Below, piece after piece: positions 38,543 through 50,756 of a DNA stretch of 64,000 bases. Position 1 is the first letter of the stretch. Each line of letters opens with the position of its first letter. The position numbers and the translations under genes were made by a program. The notes under the pieces are model-generated. The model did no database searches. It saw only the letters and a program-made list of their open reading frames with translations, and was not told the DNA's origin. The DNA comes from Selaginella moellendorffii. Taxonomy: Eukaryota > Streptophyta > Lycopodiopsida > Selaginellales > Selaginellaceae. The stretch is from assembly GCF_000143415.4 (NCBI RefSeq), contig NW_003314271.1, forward strand, positions 1,718,806 to 1,782,805. Reading direction: 5' to 3'.

Positions 38543-41491
38543 AGCTTTGGATTTCCAATCTCTCTCTCTCTCTCCCAAGCTATGGGGATCTAAACTGAAC
38601 CTCTATCCTCTCTCAAAACAAATTACCAAGGGCCAGCATTTATATCTCCCAGTCGGAGAGAATCTGCAATCCCACGGCCAAGATCAATACCACCATAAAG
38701 ACCATCCTGAAAAGTTATAAATGCGATGCGCTAGGGTTTTATAAGACAAAAAGATGACGATGGAGGAATGCGAGCCGCTCGCTTGACCCTTTCTGGCGTA
38801 TATGTTTTAAATCGCCCTTCCCTTGTCAATATTGATCGGCGAGATACTATAAAGAATAAATCACGAATATTCAAATATAATCTAGGATATACCTCAATCT
38901 AACCTTTATTATGGTTTAAACTTTCTCTATCTTAAACCAGCAGCCAAGTTCAAAACTCGATGACCTCCAAAGTAATGTAACTAAGCTAATACATAAAATA
39001 TAATCATATTAACATAAGATTAACTTTGTATACTTATCATAATCTATTTGTATATATCTCACAATTATGATAAGCTAAATACCATAGGTTTCTATCCCCA
39101 ATGCACAAGTTGCTATCAAGTGGGATTTAAAGCACATTTATCCCATCTAAATTTCTTTATACATTTCTTCATCGGACGACAAACAATCATGGTAATTGTC
39201 ACTGTGGCATAATTGAACCCATCTGTCTCATGTTTCTTCAGAGTTGTTGCAAGACCTTGTAAGTAATATATAAATGAATGAATAAATAAATATTTTGCAA
39301 TAGACTAAGTAGTGAAAGCTTACAAATAAATAATTAAAATAAGCTTTAAAATTTTTACTTTCAATGCCATTGGCACTACCACTATTACTAATCTTTATAC
39401 CTTCAATATTCAACCATATCAGCTTGCTACATGTATCATGATTGTTAAATACATAACATTCAAAAACAAAATTTTATTTAGGAATAAAGAATAATTTTTG
39501 CTTAAAATAACATATCTTAAAGTAAACTTAGAAATCTATAAATTACCTCATATGGATAGAGTGGTGTTAATGTTAAGCTTATCCATAAAAGCCATGGTCT
39601 TTCTTAACTAAATTAGATGAAAAATTAACATATTTATAAGAGTAAAATAAAGAAAAATAAAGTCACCTGAAAATGATCATGAAATAAGTTTAGCTAATAA
39701 ATTTTATAATGTTTCTAACATGAAACAACATGAATCTTAGCTGAAAGCATGTTATAACTTTGAAATTCATATCAATTAGAAATAAAATATACTAATAAAA
39801 AATGTTAAAATTAATAATTAACTATGGATCTATAACAAATATTGATTTTCTCAAAAAAATAAAAATAATAATCAATTTATGTATAAAAATAAACAAAAAA
39901 ACATTACTCGATATAGATCATATATCACATTTTGCAAATGAATATAATAATGTCTCCAACTTAAATCAATTTAAATCACAAACATTCAGTAATTTGATTA
40001 AATATATTATAAAAACACATACATATATAGTCAATTAATTAGTAGGCAATGTATGTTATAAATTAATATATTTATGCACTTCAATATTAACAACAAAACA
40101 TAAGTGTATTATCATACAGTTTATTTTAAGATTTTTACTATTATATTTAGAAATTATGGACTACACTATCACTAAACATTTAGTGTAATAATTATGATAT
40201 TCACCAAAGTAAAAAATAGTATGATAATTATCAGAATACTAACACTTTATCATCATGAATTCAAGGAGTGTAAACTATTGCATTTAAACTTCATAGACTA
40301 ACACTATTTAAACCTAAAAATATTTTAATTCATATATTTTAAAACCTTTAACCAATAAAAAAAGTACATTAATTATTTCTGAGATTTTAAATATATATAT
40401 AAAATCTAATAGACTATCTTTCAAGCTCTTCAATTTAATTATTTAAAATGAGTTATAACAGTGGATACAATATAATTGTAATTAATTAATTAATTAATAT
40501 TTAAATTTTTATAAAAATATATAGATAGGTGTGGGACATGAAAGTGCCTCCTTTTATAATCATACTTGGCAATTAATGTATATATAAAACGAAAATGTAA
40601 TTATGTGATTAAATTTTTCTTTAAATCATAATCATAATATAATTATCTATCAAGTGATTAACTATAAGATGACTATATCCCTATTATATAAATGTTATGA
40701 GTAACATTAAAAGGAAAAAAGTCAACTCTTTGACTTAAATAAACCTTTATATACACCACAAATGGTATTGAACAAATATGGATTATAAATTTTGACTAAT
40801 GAATAATGCAAGTGTGGAGCTAAAGTTTATGAAGTATTCATCCCAAGATCTTTTATTCCACTTACTTCTGGAAGAAACCCAAATAATAATCTAGACATGA
40901 GAAGGTAAAGTTTTTTTTTATAATGAAAAATATTACTCATTAAAAATAAAATACTTTTTAAGAAAACTGAAAATAAATAGTAATTAATTTATATAAATAA
41001 AGTGGTGCTAAAGTTGTGTTTATGAAAATAAAAATCATAACATTTCTCATCTCAAAAAGAAGAAGAACTAAGATATTTATATGAGTAAAATTAAATAATG
41101 AAGTTAATAATATTTCCAATATTTAGCAATTTCAATTTTATGAAATAGATAATATTATAAATAAATAACAATTTGAGATATCACACCAATTTGAAATAAA
41201 ATATTATAGCATAAAATAAAAGTAATTAATAATTAATTAAAATCTTTTGTCCTTATGGATTAACACTATAACCTTTTTTAACAGAATAAAAATATTAATG
41301 TATTTATAAAACTAAACATGAAAATATAAAATAATTACTTTAATAAATCATGTTTATCATTAATACATGAACCCAAAAATATTTATATTATGCACTACAA
41401 ATATCAAATTATTTTTGGTAATGGTTTAGAAATAATAATATTATTCTTGATTTCAACTATAATATCACTAATATATAGTAATTTGAATTTT
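38543..41491. other. AT-rich intergenic block
   Basis: After about 300 bases of promoter-like sequence this turns into roughly 2.6 kb of very AT-rich DNA with taat/attaatt runs (for example an attaattaattaatt tract near 40481). Segments near 39590-39830 and 41050-41260 share weakly similar word order, perhaps decayed copies of one AT-rich repeat. No gene is seen. Confidence 0.5.
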
Positions 41492-41665
41492 TGAGGGCCA
41501 AGTGTATAGCTATGATATTGTATATTAATATTAGCATAGTAGGATATTAATAGCCATCAAATTGATTTTAATTTGGACCACTCACTCTTGTATATAAGCT
41601 AGGGTTTCTGGGCTAATTGATATGCATATTTTCTATATTCCCTTTCCATATTCCATGCACTCACA
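41492..41665 (+). repeat. 5' LTR of the second gypsy element
   Basis: 174 bases starting tgagggccaag and ending cactcaca (TG...CA). It pairs with 46286-46458. It contains a tatataa TATA box (about 41591) about 70 bases before its end. By eye it differs from the 3' LTR at roughly 25-30 positions, mainly transitions. Confidence 0.9.
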
Positions 41666-42171
41666 TTAGTTGAGATGAAGGGCATTTTTTTATTGTCCCT
41701 GAGGAGTGCTTGGATTTGGGATTTTGGTTTAGATCTAGCTTTTGCATCGTTTAGATCTAATTTTTTCCATTTCCTTTCTTTTGTTCTTTCCTTTCAGGAT
41801 TTTGGTTTCGATCTAGCTTTTTGCATTGTCTAGATCTCCCTTTTTTTCTAGCTTTTTGTTATTTCTCTTCTTTTGCTTTTTCCTTTTCGTTCATCTTCAT
41901 GGCAAATCAGCAATCTCCTCCTTTGACTTTGGAGTAGCAATTAGTATAATTGCCGGATACTATGCGTTTGCAATTGAACAACTGAACTCAGTTGATGGCA
42001 ACAATCACAACACGTGACCCAACTTCTCTTGCTTTTGGTGTTAATCCTCGCATTCAGCCGGAGTTCTTTCGTGGGAATCCTAGGGATGACGTGTACCATT
42101 GGTTTGATCACTTCACGATAATTGCCACATATCATTCTTAGGATGATGCTCGACGTTTATGTGAGTTTCGC

Positions 42172-42849
42172 ATGTGTCTCAAAGCCATGGCACTGCAGTG
42201 GTACAATGGTTTGAATGCAACCACTCGTGGGGATTGGAGTGTTCTCCTAAACTTCCTCAAATGCGCATTCGGACATACTGATGATTGTGATGATGCCTTC
42301 CAGCAATTGCATCATCTTCGTCAAAGGCCATCTAAGTCAATGATGCAATTTGGTGATCATTTCCAAAGCCTCTTGTTTCGTGTGGAGCCAAATATGTCAA
42401 AGCGAATCAAGCTAGGCATGTTGTGGCCAACACTTCGTCAAAATCTTGTCGCACTTGTGCATGCATTTGCTCCAGCCACCTTTGACGGTGCTCTTTGCTT
42501 GGCACAACATTATGAGACGTTGCCTCTTCTAGTTTTTGTTGCTTGTCCTTTTGCTCCACTTCCAGTGGGTGATGGCCATGTTCCAATGGAGGTTGATGCT
42601 ACTCCTACTCAAGTCCAAGGACAAGGCCAAGGGCATGGTCGTGGCCGTGACATTCATTGTTGGGCATGTGATGAAGTTGGTCACACTTATCAACGTTGTC
42701 AGCATTTTTCGGATTGGCAACCTCCATTTCCTGGGTGGAGACCTTGGCGTCAACAATGTTCTGTTAGTGCTGCTGCAATGGAAAGTCTGGACACTGAGAT
42801 GCATCTGGGAAACAAGGAGTCACACAAGAAACAGAGGGACCTTGCGTGA
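42172..42849 (+). pseudogene. Gypsy gag remnant
   Basis: Reads ALQWYNGLN, SKSMMQFGDHFQSLLFRV and KLGMLWPTLRQNLVALVHAF, a retrotransposon gag capsid-like helical region. The zinc knuckle CWACDEVGHTYQRC (CCHC) follows near 42660. The frame upstream (about 41900-42171), which begins MANQQSPPLTLE, is interrupted by stops. Confidence 0.8.
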
Positions 42850-43607
42850 ATAAGTTAGTGACCCCTCTATCTTTCTTTCAGGTGTATCATCAAGGGGTTC
42901 ACTTGGCACCAATTTATCTAGTATTTACTTTCCAAGTTCATTTTTATAATAAGCACCCTCCTATTATTCTCTCTTTGTTGGTTGATATAGATTTGAGTTT
43001 ATCTTCTGTTGTTCGACATATTGCCACATGTTGCCATCTACATTTGTGTCGTGTGGTAGAACTAGTTTTCATTTTTTATGGCAAGAGCCATACACATGCA
43101 TGTGTATGAGATGAGGCAAACTTGGTTGTGCATGTGGGCGATTTCGAGCTTGGGTTGTAGTCATAGCGGGTGGTGCCAAATCAAGCTTTTGACCTCATCC
43201 TTGGTATGGATTGGTTGTAGTGCAATTATGCCAAGTGTGACTTTGAGACTTCTCCCCCTTGTCTCATATTTTCTTATGTTTCATCTATTCCTCTCACTTC
43301 TGTACCTCTTCATCCCTTTATTTCTACCTCTGCTTCCATTACTTTTTTCCCCCCACTATTTCCTCCTATGTTTCCATTTGGTTCTACTATTTCCTTTTCT
43401 AATCCCTTTGAAAATCTTTATGCTACAGCGGTTGACTGGCTCATGAAAGAGTATTTTGATCTCTTTGAATTTGACTTATCGTCTAGGGCCAAGATTGCAA
43501 CACATCATCTGATTCCAACCGGGGATGCTCGTCCAATCAAGGTTCATGTTCATCATCAGTCTCATGAGCTCAACCTCTTAGAGTCGTAAAATTTATTATC
43601 CACTCTC

Positions 43608-44672
43608 TTGATTACCTGTGTTGAGAGTGGCTTACAATCAAGAACACCCAAAGAGATCAAGATTTTACATGCAAACGTCAAAGAGATGTTGGAGAAGGGT
43701 GTTATTCGGAAGTCGCAGAGTTTTTGGGCATTTAAACCTCATCTTGTGACAAAGTCTTATGAGAGTATTCGTTTGTGCATTGACTATTGTTCGTTAAACA
43801 AAGTGACCATCCCGGATGTGTACCCTCTTCCTCACACTGCTGATCTTTTGGATCGTCTAGAGCGAAATCCTTGGTTCACCAAGCTAGATCTTGCTTTTAG
43901 ATATTGGCAAGTACCGATGGCTAAAGAAGATATTTCTAAGACTACTTTTTGTACACTGTTTGATTTGTATGAGTTCTTAGTGATGCCATTTGGTTTAAAT
44001 AATGGTTTTGCAACTTTTTAGCGGATGATGGACAAGATTCTTTGCAATATGCCAGAAGTGATTGCTGACTTCATTAATGATATCTTGATCCACTTAGTGG
44101 GGACATGGAAGAAGCATGTTTGTGATGTTTGTAAAGTGTTGGATGGGCTATGGGACGTTAGTTTAAAGCTGAAGCGGTCAAAGTGCATGTTTAGGTTTAA
44201 GGACACAACTTATCTTGGGTATTGTATTTCTCGTGAGGGTTTGCAAATTGATCTTGAAAAACTTGTGGCTATTCTAAAGTTCCCTACTCCGAAAAGTGTG
44301 AATGATGTGCAATGCTTCTTGGGCAAGGTGTAGTATCTTAATCGTTTTGTGGATCATCTTTTTAATCCCACTGCACCGTTGCAAGTGTTGCTGAAGTCAT
44401 TAACGTCATTTTTCATCTGGTCTCTGGATTGTGAGTGGGCATTCATGGATCTCAAAGAGCTCTTGACAACTCCTCTGGTTTTGGCATATCTTGACCACAC
44501 TCGACCTTTTATTTTGTGCATGGATGCTTCTGATATTGGTCTTGGAGGTGTGTTGATGCAAAAGAGCCTGAGTGTGCCTGGTCAGTGCCATCCCATTGCG
44601 TCTATAAGCTGTATATTACAACCAGCAGAGGTGAATTACTCCACAATAGAGGAGTGTTTAGCAGCAATCTAG
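43608..44672 (+). pseudogene. Gypsy reverse transcriptase and RNase H remnant
   Basis: RT blocks in order: SYESIRLCIDYCSLNKVTIP, YPLPHTADLLDRL, FTKLDLAFRYWQVPM, EFLVMPFGLNNGFATF, a TAG stop, then DFINDILIHL at the active site, where the usual DD of YxDD reads ND. Next come KCMFRFKDTTYLGYCISREG, a stop, and the RNase H start PFILCMDASDIGLGGVL. Stops at 44019-44021, 44331-44333 and 44670-44672 break one otherwise continuous frame. Confidence 0.88.
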
Positions 44673-45282
44673 GGTTTCGAGAAACTTCATGCATATCTAC
44701 ATGGTTCTCGGACATTGAAAGTGATCATGCTACCGTTACTTCATTATTGAAGCGAAAGAATCTGATTGGTCATACTACTCGATAGGTTTTGAAGCTTCAG
44801 ATATATGATTTTGATGTTGTTCATCGCCCTGGGAGTGCTATGGCTGATGCTGATGCCCTTTCTCAAGCTCTTTTTCCTTCTCTACTCTCTTTTCATATTT
44901 TTGGCAAGCCTATTGTTCTGGCATCTATGGATTTTCTAGATGAGGATTTTGTACCATCGATGGTTACTGTACTTGATGTTTAGTATCCACAAAGTGCAAA
45001 GCAATATCTACCTTTTCTTGATGAGGTTCTCGAGGCTCAAAAGCTTGAGCCATGGATTTTAAGGTTTCGAAATGGGTTTGAGAATTTTGTATCACTTGCT
45101 GATGACTTGCCATTCCAACATTTATATTCTCAATATTGCTTTGAAGATGGCCTTCTTTATTTTGTGGGGACGAATCTTAATGATCCTTTACAGCTGGTGG
45201 TGCCTTCCACCTTTATTTCACGGTTTCTCCATACTTACCATGATTCTCCTGTTCTAGGTGGGCATATGGGACATCGTCACAT

Positions 45283-46035
45283 GTGACCGAGAAGCTACAC
45301 AGATCTTTCTATTGGCCGGAAATGCAACGTGATGTTATCCAGTATGTGCATAGTTGCATTTGGTGCCAAGCTCATAATACTCCCCCTCATGCTGCGGAAG
45401 GACAGTTGGAGTCAATTACAGTTTCCCATCCATTTGAGTTTGTAGCATTTGGTTTTATAGGACCTTTTCCACTGACTGTTGGTAATGAATATGTTGTTAT
45501 TGCTTCTAACTATTTGACTCGTTGGGTGGAAGTTAAAGCTCTTGCTAGTGCCTCTACAATTGCTATTGGATACTTCCTCCTTAATCGAGTGGTGTTCCAG
45601 CATTCTTGTCCAAAGTGGATTCTTTCGGATAATGGTCCCGCATTTATGGTTGAGGCATTTCATGTTTTGATGTCTCGGTTGGGGATACGCCACACTTTCA
45701 CGAGTGCTTATCATCCACAATCAAATAGTCTGGTGAAACAGCTTGTTCAGACGTTCAAAGAAATGATCACGAAGTATGTGAACTTTCAACATTCAGGTTT
45801 ACTTTCGCGATTGCCACGAGCTGCCGATGCTAGGTCGTGGGATCAATATTTGACGAGCATTTTTCCACATATCCAAGCAGAGTTTGCCAAACACTTAGAC
45901 CACGTACAAGTGGGACAACAACGGTGCTACAACTTCTATCATCGTCCACTTACGGAGTACAAAGTGGATGACTTAGTGTTAGTCTGTTTTCCCCATCTTA
46001 CGGTATGTGGTTTATCTAAGGGGCTCCTTGCTTAG
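45283..46035 (+). pseudogene. Gypsy integrase remnant
   Basis: LHRSFYWPEMQRDVIQYVHS and CIWCQAHNTP form the HHCC zinc-binding end. The core follows with LTRWVEVKAL, WILSDNGPAF, where the second catalytic Asp is present, and SAYHPQSNSLVKQLVQTFK, where the catalytic Glu position of the usual NGxxE is lost. The frame is long and mostly intact but follows broken RT. Confidence 0.88.
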
Positions 46036-46285
46036 TGGAAAAACCGTATCGGGTGTTGTAACAAGTTGGACCACAAGTTTATGAAGTTCAGCATAACATC
46101 CAACAAGCCGATCCTCTAGAGATTGTGCATGTGTAGTGGTTGAAACGTTTCATACCAAGGGATCAAGAATAGTTAATACCACCTACAGATCTAGTAATGC
46201 CTCCTCCTGATGTTCTTCCCGATCCCAGCCCATTTATAAAAGAACCCTGATGGTCTTCCATTATTTTGAGAGGAGGGGATGATGT

Positions 46286-46458
46286 GAGGGCCAAGTGTAT
46301 GGCTATGATGCCATATACTAATATTAGTATAGTAGGGTTTTGGTAGTCATTTGATTGATTTCAATTTGGGCCGCTTGTTCCTGTATATAAAGTAGGGTTT
46401 TTGGGCTAATTGATATGCACATTTTCTGTATTCCCTTTCCATATTCCATGCACTCACA
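46286..46458 (+). repeat. 3' LTR of the second gypsy element
   Basis: 173 bases, tgagggccaag to cactcaca, pairing with 41492-41665. It also carries a tatataa TATA box near 46384. Confidence 0.9.
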
Positions 46459-46861
46459 AATTAAATATATTATAAATATATAAACAGTGATATATATATC
46501 TGTGTGTGTATATGTATATACATATGTATATATCTGTCTCTATCAAGCACTGCAAATCCTCTCTTCATAATTTTTACCACTTGACAAATTAATTAATTTA
46601 GCATCCCACTACTTTTATATGACAAATTTAAAAGGATATCAAGTTATAATTAAATCAAAATATTAAATTACAGTATCTAATAGTCCATTATCTCTAGAGA
46701 AAATAATAATACCTTGGTAATAAATCAATAAATCTTTAGCCTTAGTTTCCGGTTAGTCGCTAATTTCCACCTAATTAATCTACACCGCTCCAAATGTACA
46801 TATAAGTAAAACGCCGGTGCTGGAGAAGAGTGGAAGCTCGCCGCCCCGCCACTTCGCTGCC
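46459..46861. other. Intergenic with a TA/TG microsatellite
   Basis: A tatata/tgtgtgtata microsatellite lies at about 46488-46530, followed by AT-rich sequence and the esterase leader. No other gene is seen. Confidence 0.5.
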
Positions 46862-48260
46862 ATGGAGGAGGCGACAATCACTCTCGCCGCCCTTTCCACC
46901 TCGCTCCTTCTCTTGTTTCTCGCGTCCCTCGAGACCATCCGCGCAGCCGAAGCTCCTCAAGTCCCAGCATTCTTCGTCTTTGGCGATTCCCTGGTCGACT
47001 CTGGCAATAACAAGTTCCTCCAGTCGCTCTCCCAGGCCAATCACTCCCACAACGGCATCGACTTCCAGGGCAGCGTTGCAACCGGACGCTTCTGCAATGG
47101 CCTCACCGTGACCGACGTTGTTGGTAAGCGCCGAGTAGCACTAAATAGTATCGTCAGCGCTACCATCCTCCTAACTTCCACCCTGTGCTGCCTTGTCTCC
47201 TTTCCCAACAGCCCAGGAGCTTGGACTTCCATTGGCACCGCCGTATCTGGATCCAAGCACCAACGGGACTGCCATCCTCAAAGGTGTCAACTACGCGTCC
47301 GGCGGAGCTGGTGTTCTCGACGAGACCGGCCTCTACTTCGTAAGATTTCTTCGATCGCTTTTGCTGCTCAACCTGTTTGGTCCTTTGCCTGGCTTTCGCA
47401 GCTGCAGAGGCTGCCCCTTGGAAAGCAGATTGAGTACTACGGCAACACCCGGTCCCAGATCATCGGCTTGCTCGGACAAAAGGCGGCGTCCCAGATGCTC
47501 TCCAAGTCTATTTTCTGCTTTGTCATCGGCTCCAATGACTACCTCAACAATTACGTTGCGCCTGTCACTGCCACGCCTCTTATGTACACCCCCCAGCAGT
47601 TCCAAGTCCGCCTAGTCTCCACGTACAAAAAGCTCCTGACTGTAAGAAGCTTCTGCCTCCTTGTTGGATTTTTCGAGAGTTCTCGCTCATCTCGGTCTCC
47701 CCGCTTCTTTACCAGGATGCGTACAAGCTGGACGCCCGCAAGTTCATCATCGCAGGAGCGGGTCCAATAGGCTGCATTCCATATCAGCTCACGGTCAACT
47801 TCCAAAGAAACAGTACCTGTGCTCCCCAACCCAACGAACTGGTTCTTAACTTCAACAAGGCGCTGAGGCAGACTGTTTTCGATCTCAACAGGCAGTTTCC
47901 GGATGCCAAGTTCGTCTATGTCAACACTTATGACACCGTCACCACCGTCATAAAAAACCCGGGGAAATACGGTAGGAGCTTCGCCATGCTTGTGAAGTTT
48001 TGAAGTTTCTGAGCTGAATGTTCCTCCCCCTTGCAGGATTTGCAAACAGCGACACGGCCTGCTGTGGCACTGGTGGCCCGTACAGAGGTCTGATCTCATG
48101 CATCCCTTCCGTCTCGGTTTGCTCCAACAGGACGGAACATTTTTTCTGGGATCCATACCATACTTCGGAGGCCGCAAATTACGTGCTTGGAAAAGGAATC
48201 CTGGAAGGGGATCAGTCTGTAGTTGAGCCCATAAACGTTCGGCAGCTAGCTCGTTTGTAA
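46862..48260 (+). CDS. GDSL esterase/lipase
   Basis: Five exons (46862-47123, 47212-47339, 47402-47641, 47716-47971, 48037-48260) join to 369 residues, the usual length and intron layout of plant GDSL lipases. The longer frame begins at CTG; ATG 46862 opens a signal peptide (LAALSTSLLLLFLASLETIR). Block I is FFVFGDSLVDSGNN with the nucleophile Ser. Block II has the oxyanion Gly in GVNYASGGAGVLDE. Block III is VIGSNDYLNNY with the oxyanion Asn, and block V is FFWDPYHTSEAANY with catalytic Asp and His. All catalytic residues are present. It is expected to be secreted and to hydrolyse acyl esters, for example cuticle or wall lipids; the substrate is not known. Confidence 0.93.
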
Positions 48261-48356
48261 CTGAGCTCTGCTGGAAACTCCTCTTGCATTTTCAAACTGT
48301 ACACAATCTCCTAGCAATTCATTTTAATTCTTGAATCATAAGATTACCTCGAATGA

Positions 48357-50156
48357 TTACTTCTTCTGTACAGACTCCTTCGCTTGTTTTATGAGTTGGT
48401 CGACAAAACTGTCTATAGTATTGTACCACTGACCCAAGGCCTCCTCTAATCGGGCCTTACCCTTCTCATTTGTCAGCGCGTTTCCGTCAACAGCGCAACC
48501 TGGAATTGCGGAAGTAAAGTCAGTCGTTGCTAGTGAAAGAATAAACATACCTGCTTCATTGAAGACTTTGCCAACTCGTTTTTTCATCTCGTTTATAATA
48601 AGTATGTACTCTTCATCTTCAAAATCTAGCTCTTTCAAAAGGCTAGATATCTTGTCCATTATTGCCTCCATGCCAACTTTCTTTTTTGCGTCTGGATCGA
48701 TTGGAGCACTTTCGATATTTAGGTCAAAAGGCTTAGGCGAGGCTTTGATGGTGTCCATTTCCTGAAAATGTGAATTGTCCCAAATCTGCCCAAAAGGAAC
48801 TGTAAGACAACTTACATTGACAAGCTCGTTCATCCTGGCAATAATTGCAACATTCTTTTGCTGCAACTCCTTGACTGCTTGTACCATCCCGTAAACACTA
48901 TCAATCCCCAAGATGTCTTGAATGTTTGAGATCGACTTCACATCAATCCACTGCCTAAAATACTCGCTGCAATCCATAGGCTCTTTACGTTCTTCCGTCT
49001 GTAGAACATGACAGAAATGCATAAGTTTCAAGTCATAAGTCATGAATCCCATACCGATCTCGGTTGAACGTGCAAGAAGTTTTCTACAGGCTCTGGTTCC
49101 ATGACAGCCCAACCCTTCGAAGCTTCCCACATTTTGTAAGCCTCCATGTCTCCGTGCATCTCCAAGACATCTGGAAAGGTCATAACGTTAGGAGCGTGAG
49201 TTTAGAAACTTGACAATGGCTGAAGTTGCAACATAAGTGAAATACTCAACGGGGTTATAAACCTGTGAAACGCTCCTCAATGTCATTTCTCTCGTCGTAT
49301 AACAAGCTGCTAAGCTCGATGCATTTCTCCATCTCCTTCTCCTTCCACTGAAGCTCCTTCTCGAGCTTCAAACGGATGTCGTCGAAAAGTTCGCGCTCCT
49401 CCCTGATTTCCTCCATCTTTCTCTTCAGATTCCTATTTTGCCTTTCCACAATATTCAGATCAACGAGTACCTGAAACCAAAATAATGTAAGACTACCATG
49501 GTGTCACTAGATACCTTGTGAATCCGGTTCTCCGTTATCTGTATATGGATCAAAGCATTGCGATGCCTGTCACGAGCTGCATGTACTCCTCCTTGTGTTC
49601 TTTTGTAATCCAGTTTGTCGGCTTTGGATTTTTCAACCGCAAGTTCCAGCTCCTCGAGCCTCTTTGCTTCGTGCTCAACGAGTTCGCCAAACTTAGCTGC
49701 GTCCTCGTGGAGCTGAGCCATTTGAAGCTCATAGTTCTGCAAAGACGAGCAAATACGATTGATAAACCAACGAGGAAAGCATACTTACTGGTATGAAGTA
49801 ACTATCGACATTCTCTCGCAACGACTGATTATCAGTCCTGATATTCGCAAGCGTGGCCTCTTGCCGTCTGAGAATCCCCTCGCTCTCGCCATGATAGATG
49901 CGACGAGTTCCTTCGATGATCCGATATTTCTTGTGGACGTCTTTAAGCTGCGTATACTCAAACGAATCATTCATTGCGAAATTTTTTCCAAGAGTACCCG
50001 CTGCTGATTTGAGAACTCCCCATTGGAGCTTCCAGACGATCCAGGCACTGGCGATGGCACCGGCGACGGTGTAAACCGCGCCGGCGAAGGAGTTTGTCCT
50101 CGCATTCCTCCTATAACGATCCCTTCCTGCGAAGGCTCATCAAAGAATGTCGAATT
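48357..50156 (-). CDS. Coiled-coil protein resembling outer dynein arm docking complex subunit 2 (ODA1/CCDC63/CCDC114)
   Basis: About nine short exons on the minus strand. The most upstream exon seen (50156 downward) is Pro/Ser-rich (TPSPARFTPSPVPSPVPGSS). A 51-base intron leads to LKDVHKKYRIIEGTRRIYH. There follow coiled-coil exons: ESEGILRRQEATLANIRTDN, HIQITENRIHKVLVDLN, EELFDDIRLKLEKELQWKEK-like text and EKCIELSSLLYDERNDIEER. The order of blocks (FRxIEGDRxxY, IRKQxxxIxxLxxxN, IRxLENRLDKALxxxN, LRxERxxFDxIxxKLE, Yxx R) matches the ODA1/CCDC63 family. A further region FRQWIDVKSISNIQDILGID resembles its C-terminal helices. The stop is at 48357-48359. The start codon is unresolved; MRGQTP at 50105 is one option. 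Family proteins anchor outer-arm dynein to the axoneme. The assignment rests on pattern recall. Confidence 0.6.
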
Positions 50157-50756
50157 CTGGACAAGATCGTAGAATCGAGAAGAGTTATCTAAACGGCGCT
50201 TACAGTATCATCACCTACAGGCACTTTGAAGGCGGTCGACCGAGCGCCAGTGAGCTCATGGGCGCGCGCCCTAGCTGGAAGGGAAGAACCCTATTTTCAC
50301 AGGTTGTTCGCTGACGTGCTTGCGCGCCAAAAGCTGACTGTGTATTATTTCAAACATAACAACGATTAGCGATGGTCGATTAAGAGTAATCCGTTTCTTT
50401 TATTTCTAAAACCCTCGCCTCTGGCCATTTCCATTACTCCCGTCTTCCTTCTCTTGGCGGAGCGGCGCGGCTTCCTTGGATTCCTGGTACGCACCGCATT
50501 CTCCAAGCTCTGTGTGGATTCTCGATCGCGATAGGAATGCGATCGTCTTCCGCCGCGCGCTGGAAATCTTCTTTGCATGCGAGATTTCTCCTCTCTTTTC
50601 TTCGCGATCTTGCCGACCGAGGCCGGGAAACGCCATAGCATCGGCGCCTTGTGCTCGGATCGATCGCTCTGTCTCTCCGGATGAAGATCCTCTCTTTCTC
50701 GCGAAATATCGAAATATGGAGCTAATCTTTGGGAATTTCCAGGTCGTTCGATCGCA
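50157..50756. promoter_or_regulatory. Divergent upstream region, coiled-coil gene and phytocyanin
   Basis: 600 bases between two divergent genes. The left part may hold a first exon of the coiled-coil gene (an ATG on the minus strand near 50254 reads MSSLALGRPPSK, but the phase does not join cleanly). On the plus side, tttttatttctaaaaccctcgcctctgg-like sequence near 50398 includes a telo-box-like core. No other gene is seen. Confidence 0.4.

Larger units (their letters stand above)
41492..46458 (+). mobile_element. Decayed Ty3/gypsy LTR retrotransposon, plus strand
   Basis: About 5 kb bounded by 173-174-base LTRs in direct orientation. Order on the plus strand: gag with CCHC knuckle, a protease remnant (LILGMDWL-like, about 43195-43215), reverse transcriptase, RNase H and integrase, which is Ty3/gypsy. 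A purine-rich tract (gagaggagggga) lies just before the 3' LTR. Stops and shifts occur throughout. Flanks aattt and aatta resemble an imperfect 5-base target duplication. Confidence 0.92.

Noticed and set aside
48357-50156. Interpretation as an SGS3/IDN2 (XS-XH) RNA-directed DNA methylation protein
   Set aside because: The long coiled coil first suggested it, but no XS or XH signature was found and the ODA1-like block order fits better.
50220-50254. First exon MSSLALGRPPSK for the coiled-coil gene
   Set aside because: The donor after it gives the wrong phase for the next exon, so it was left out of the gene model.
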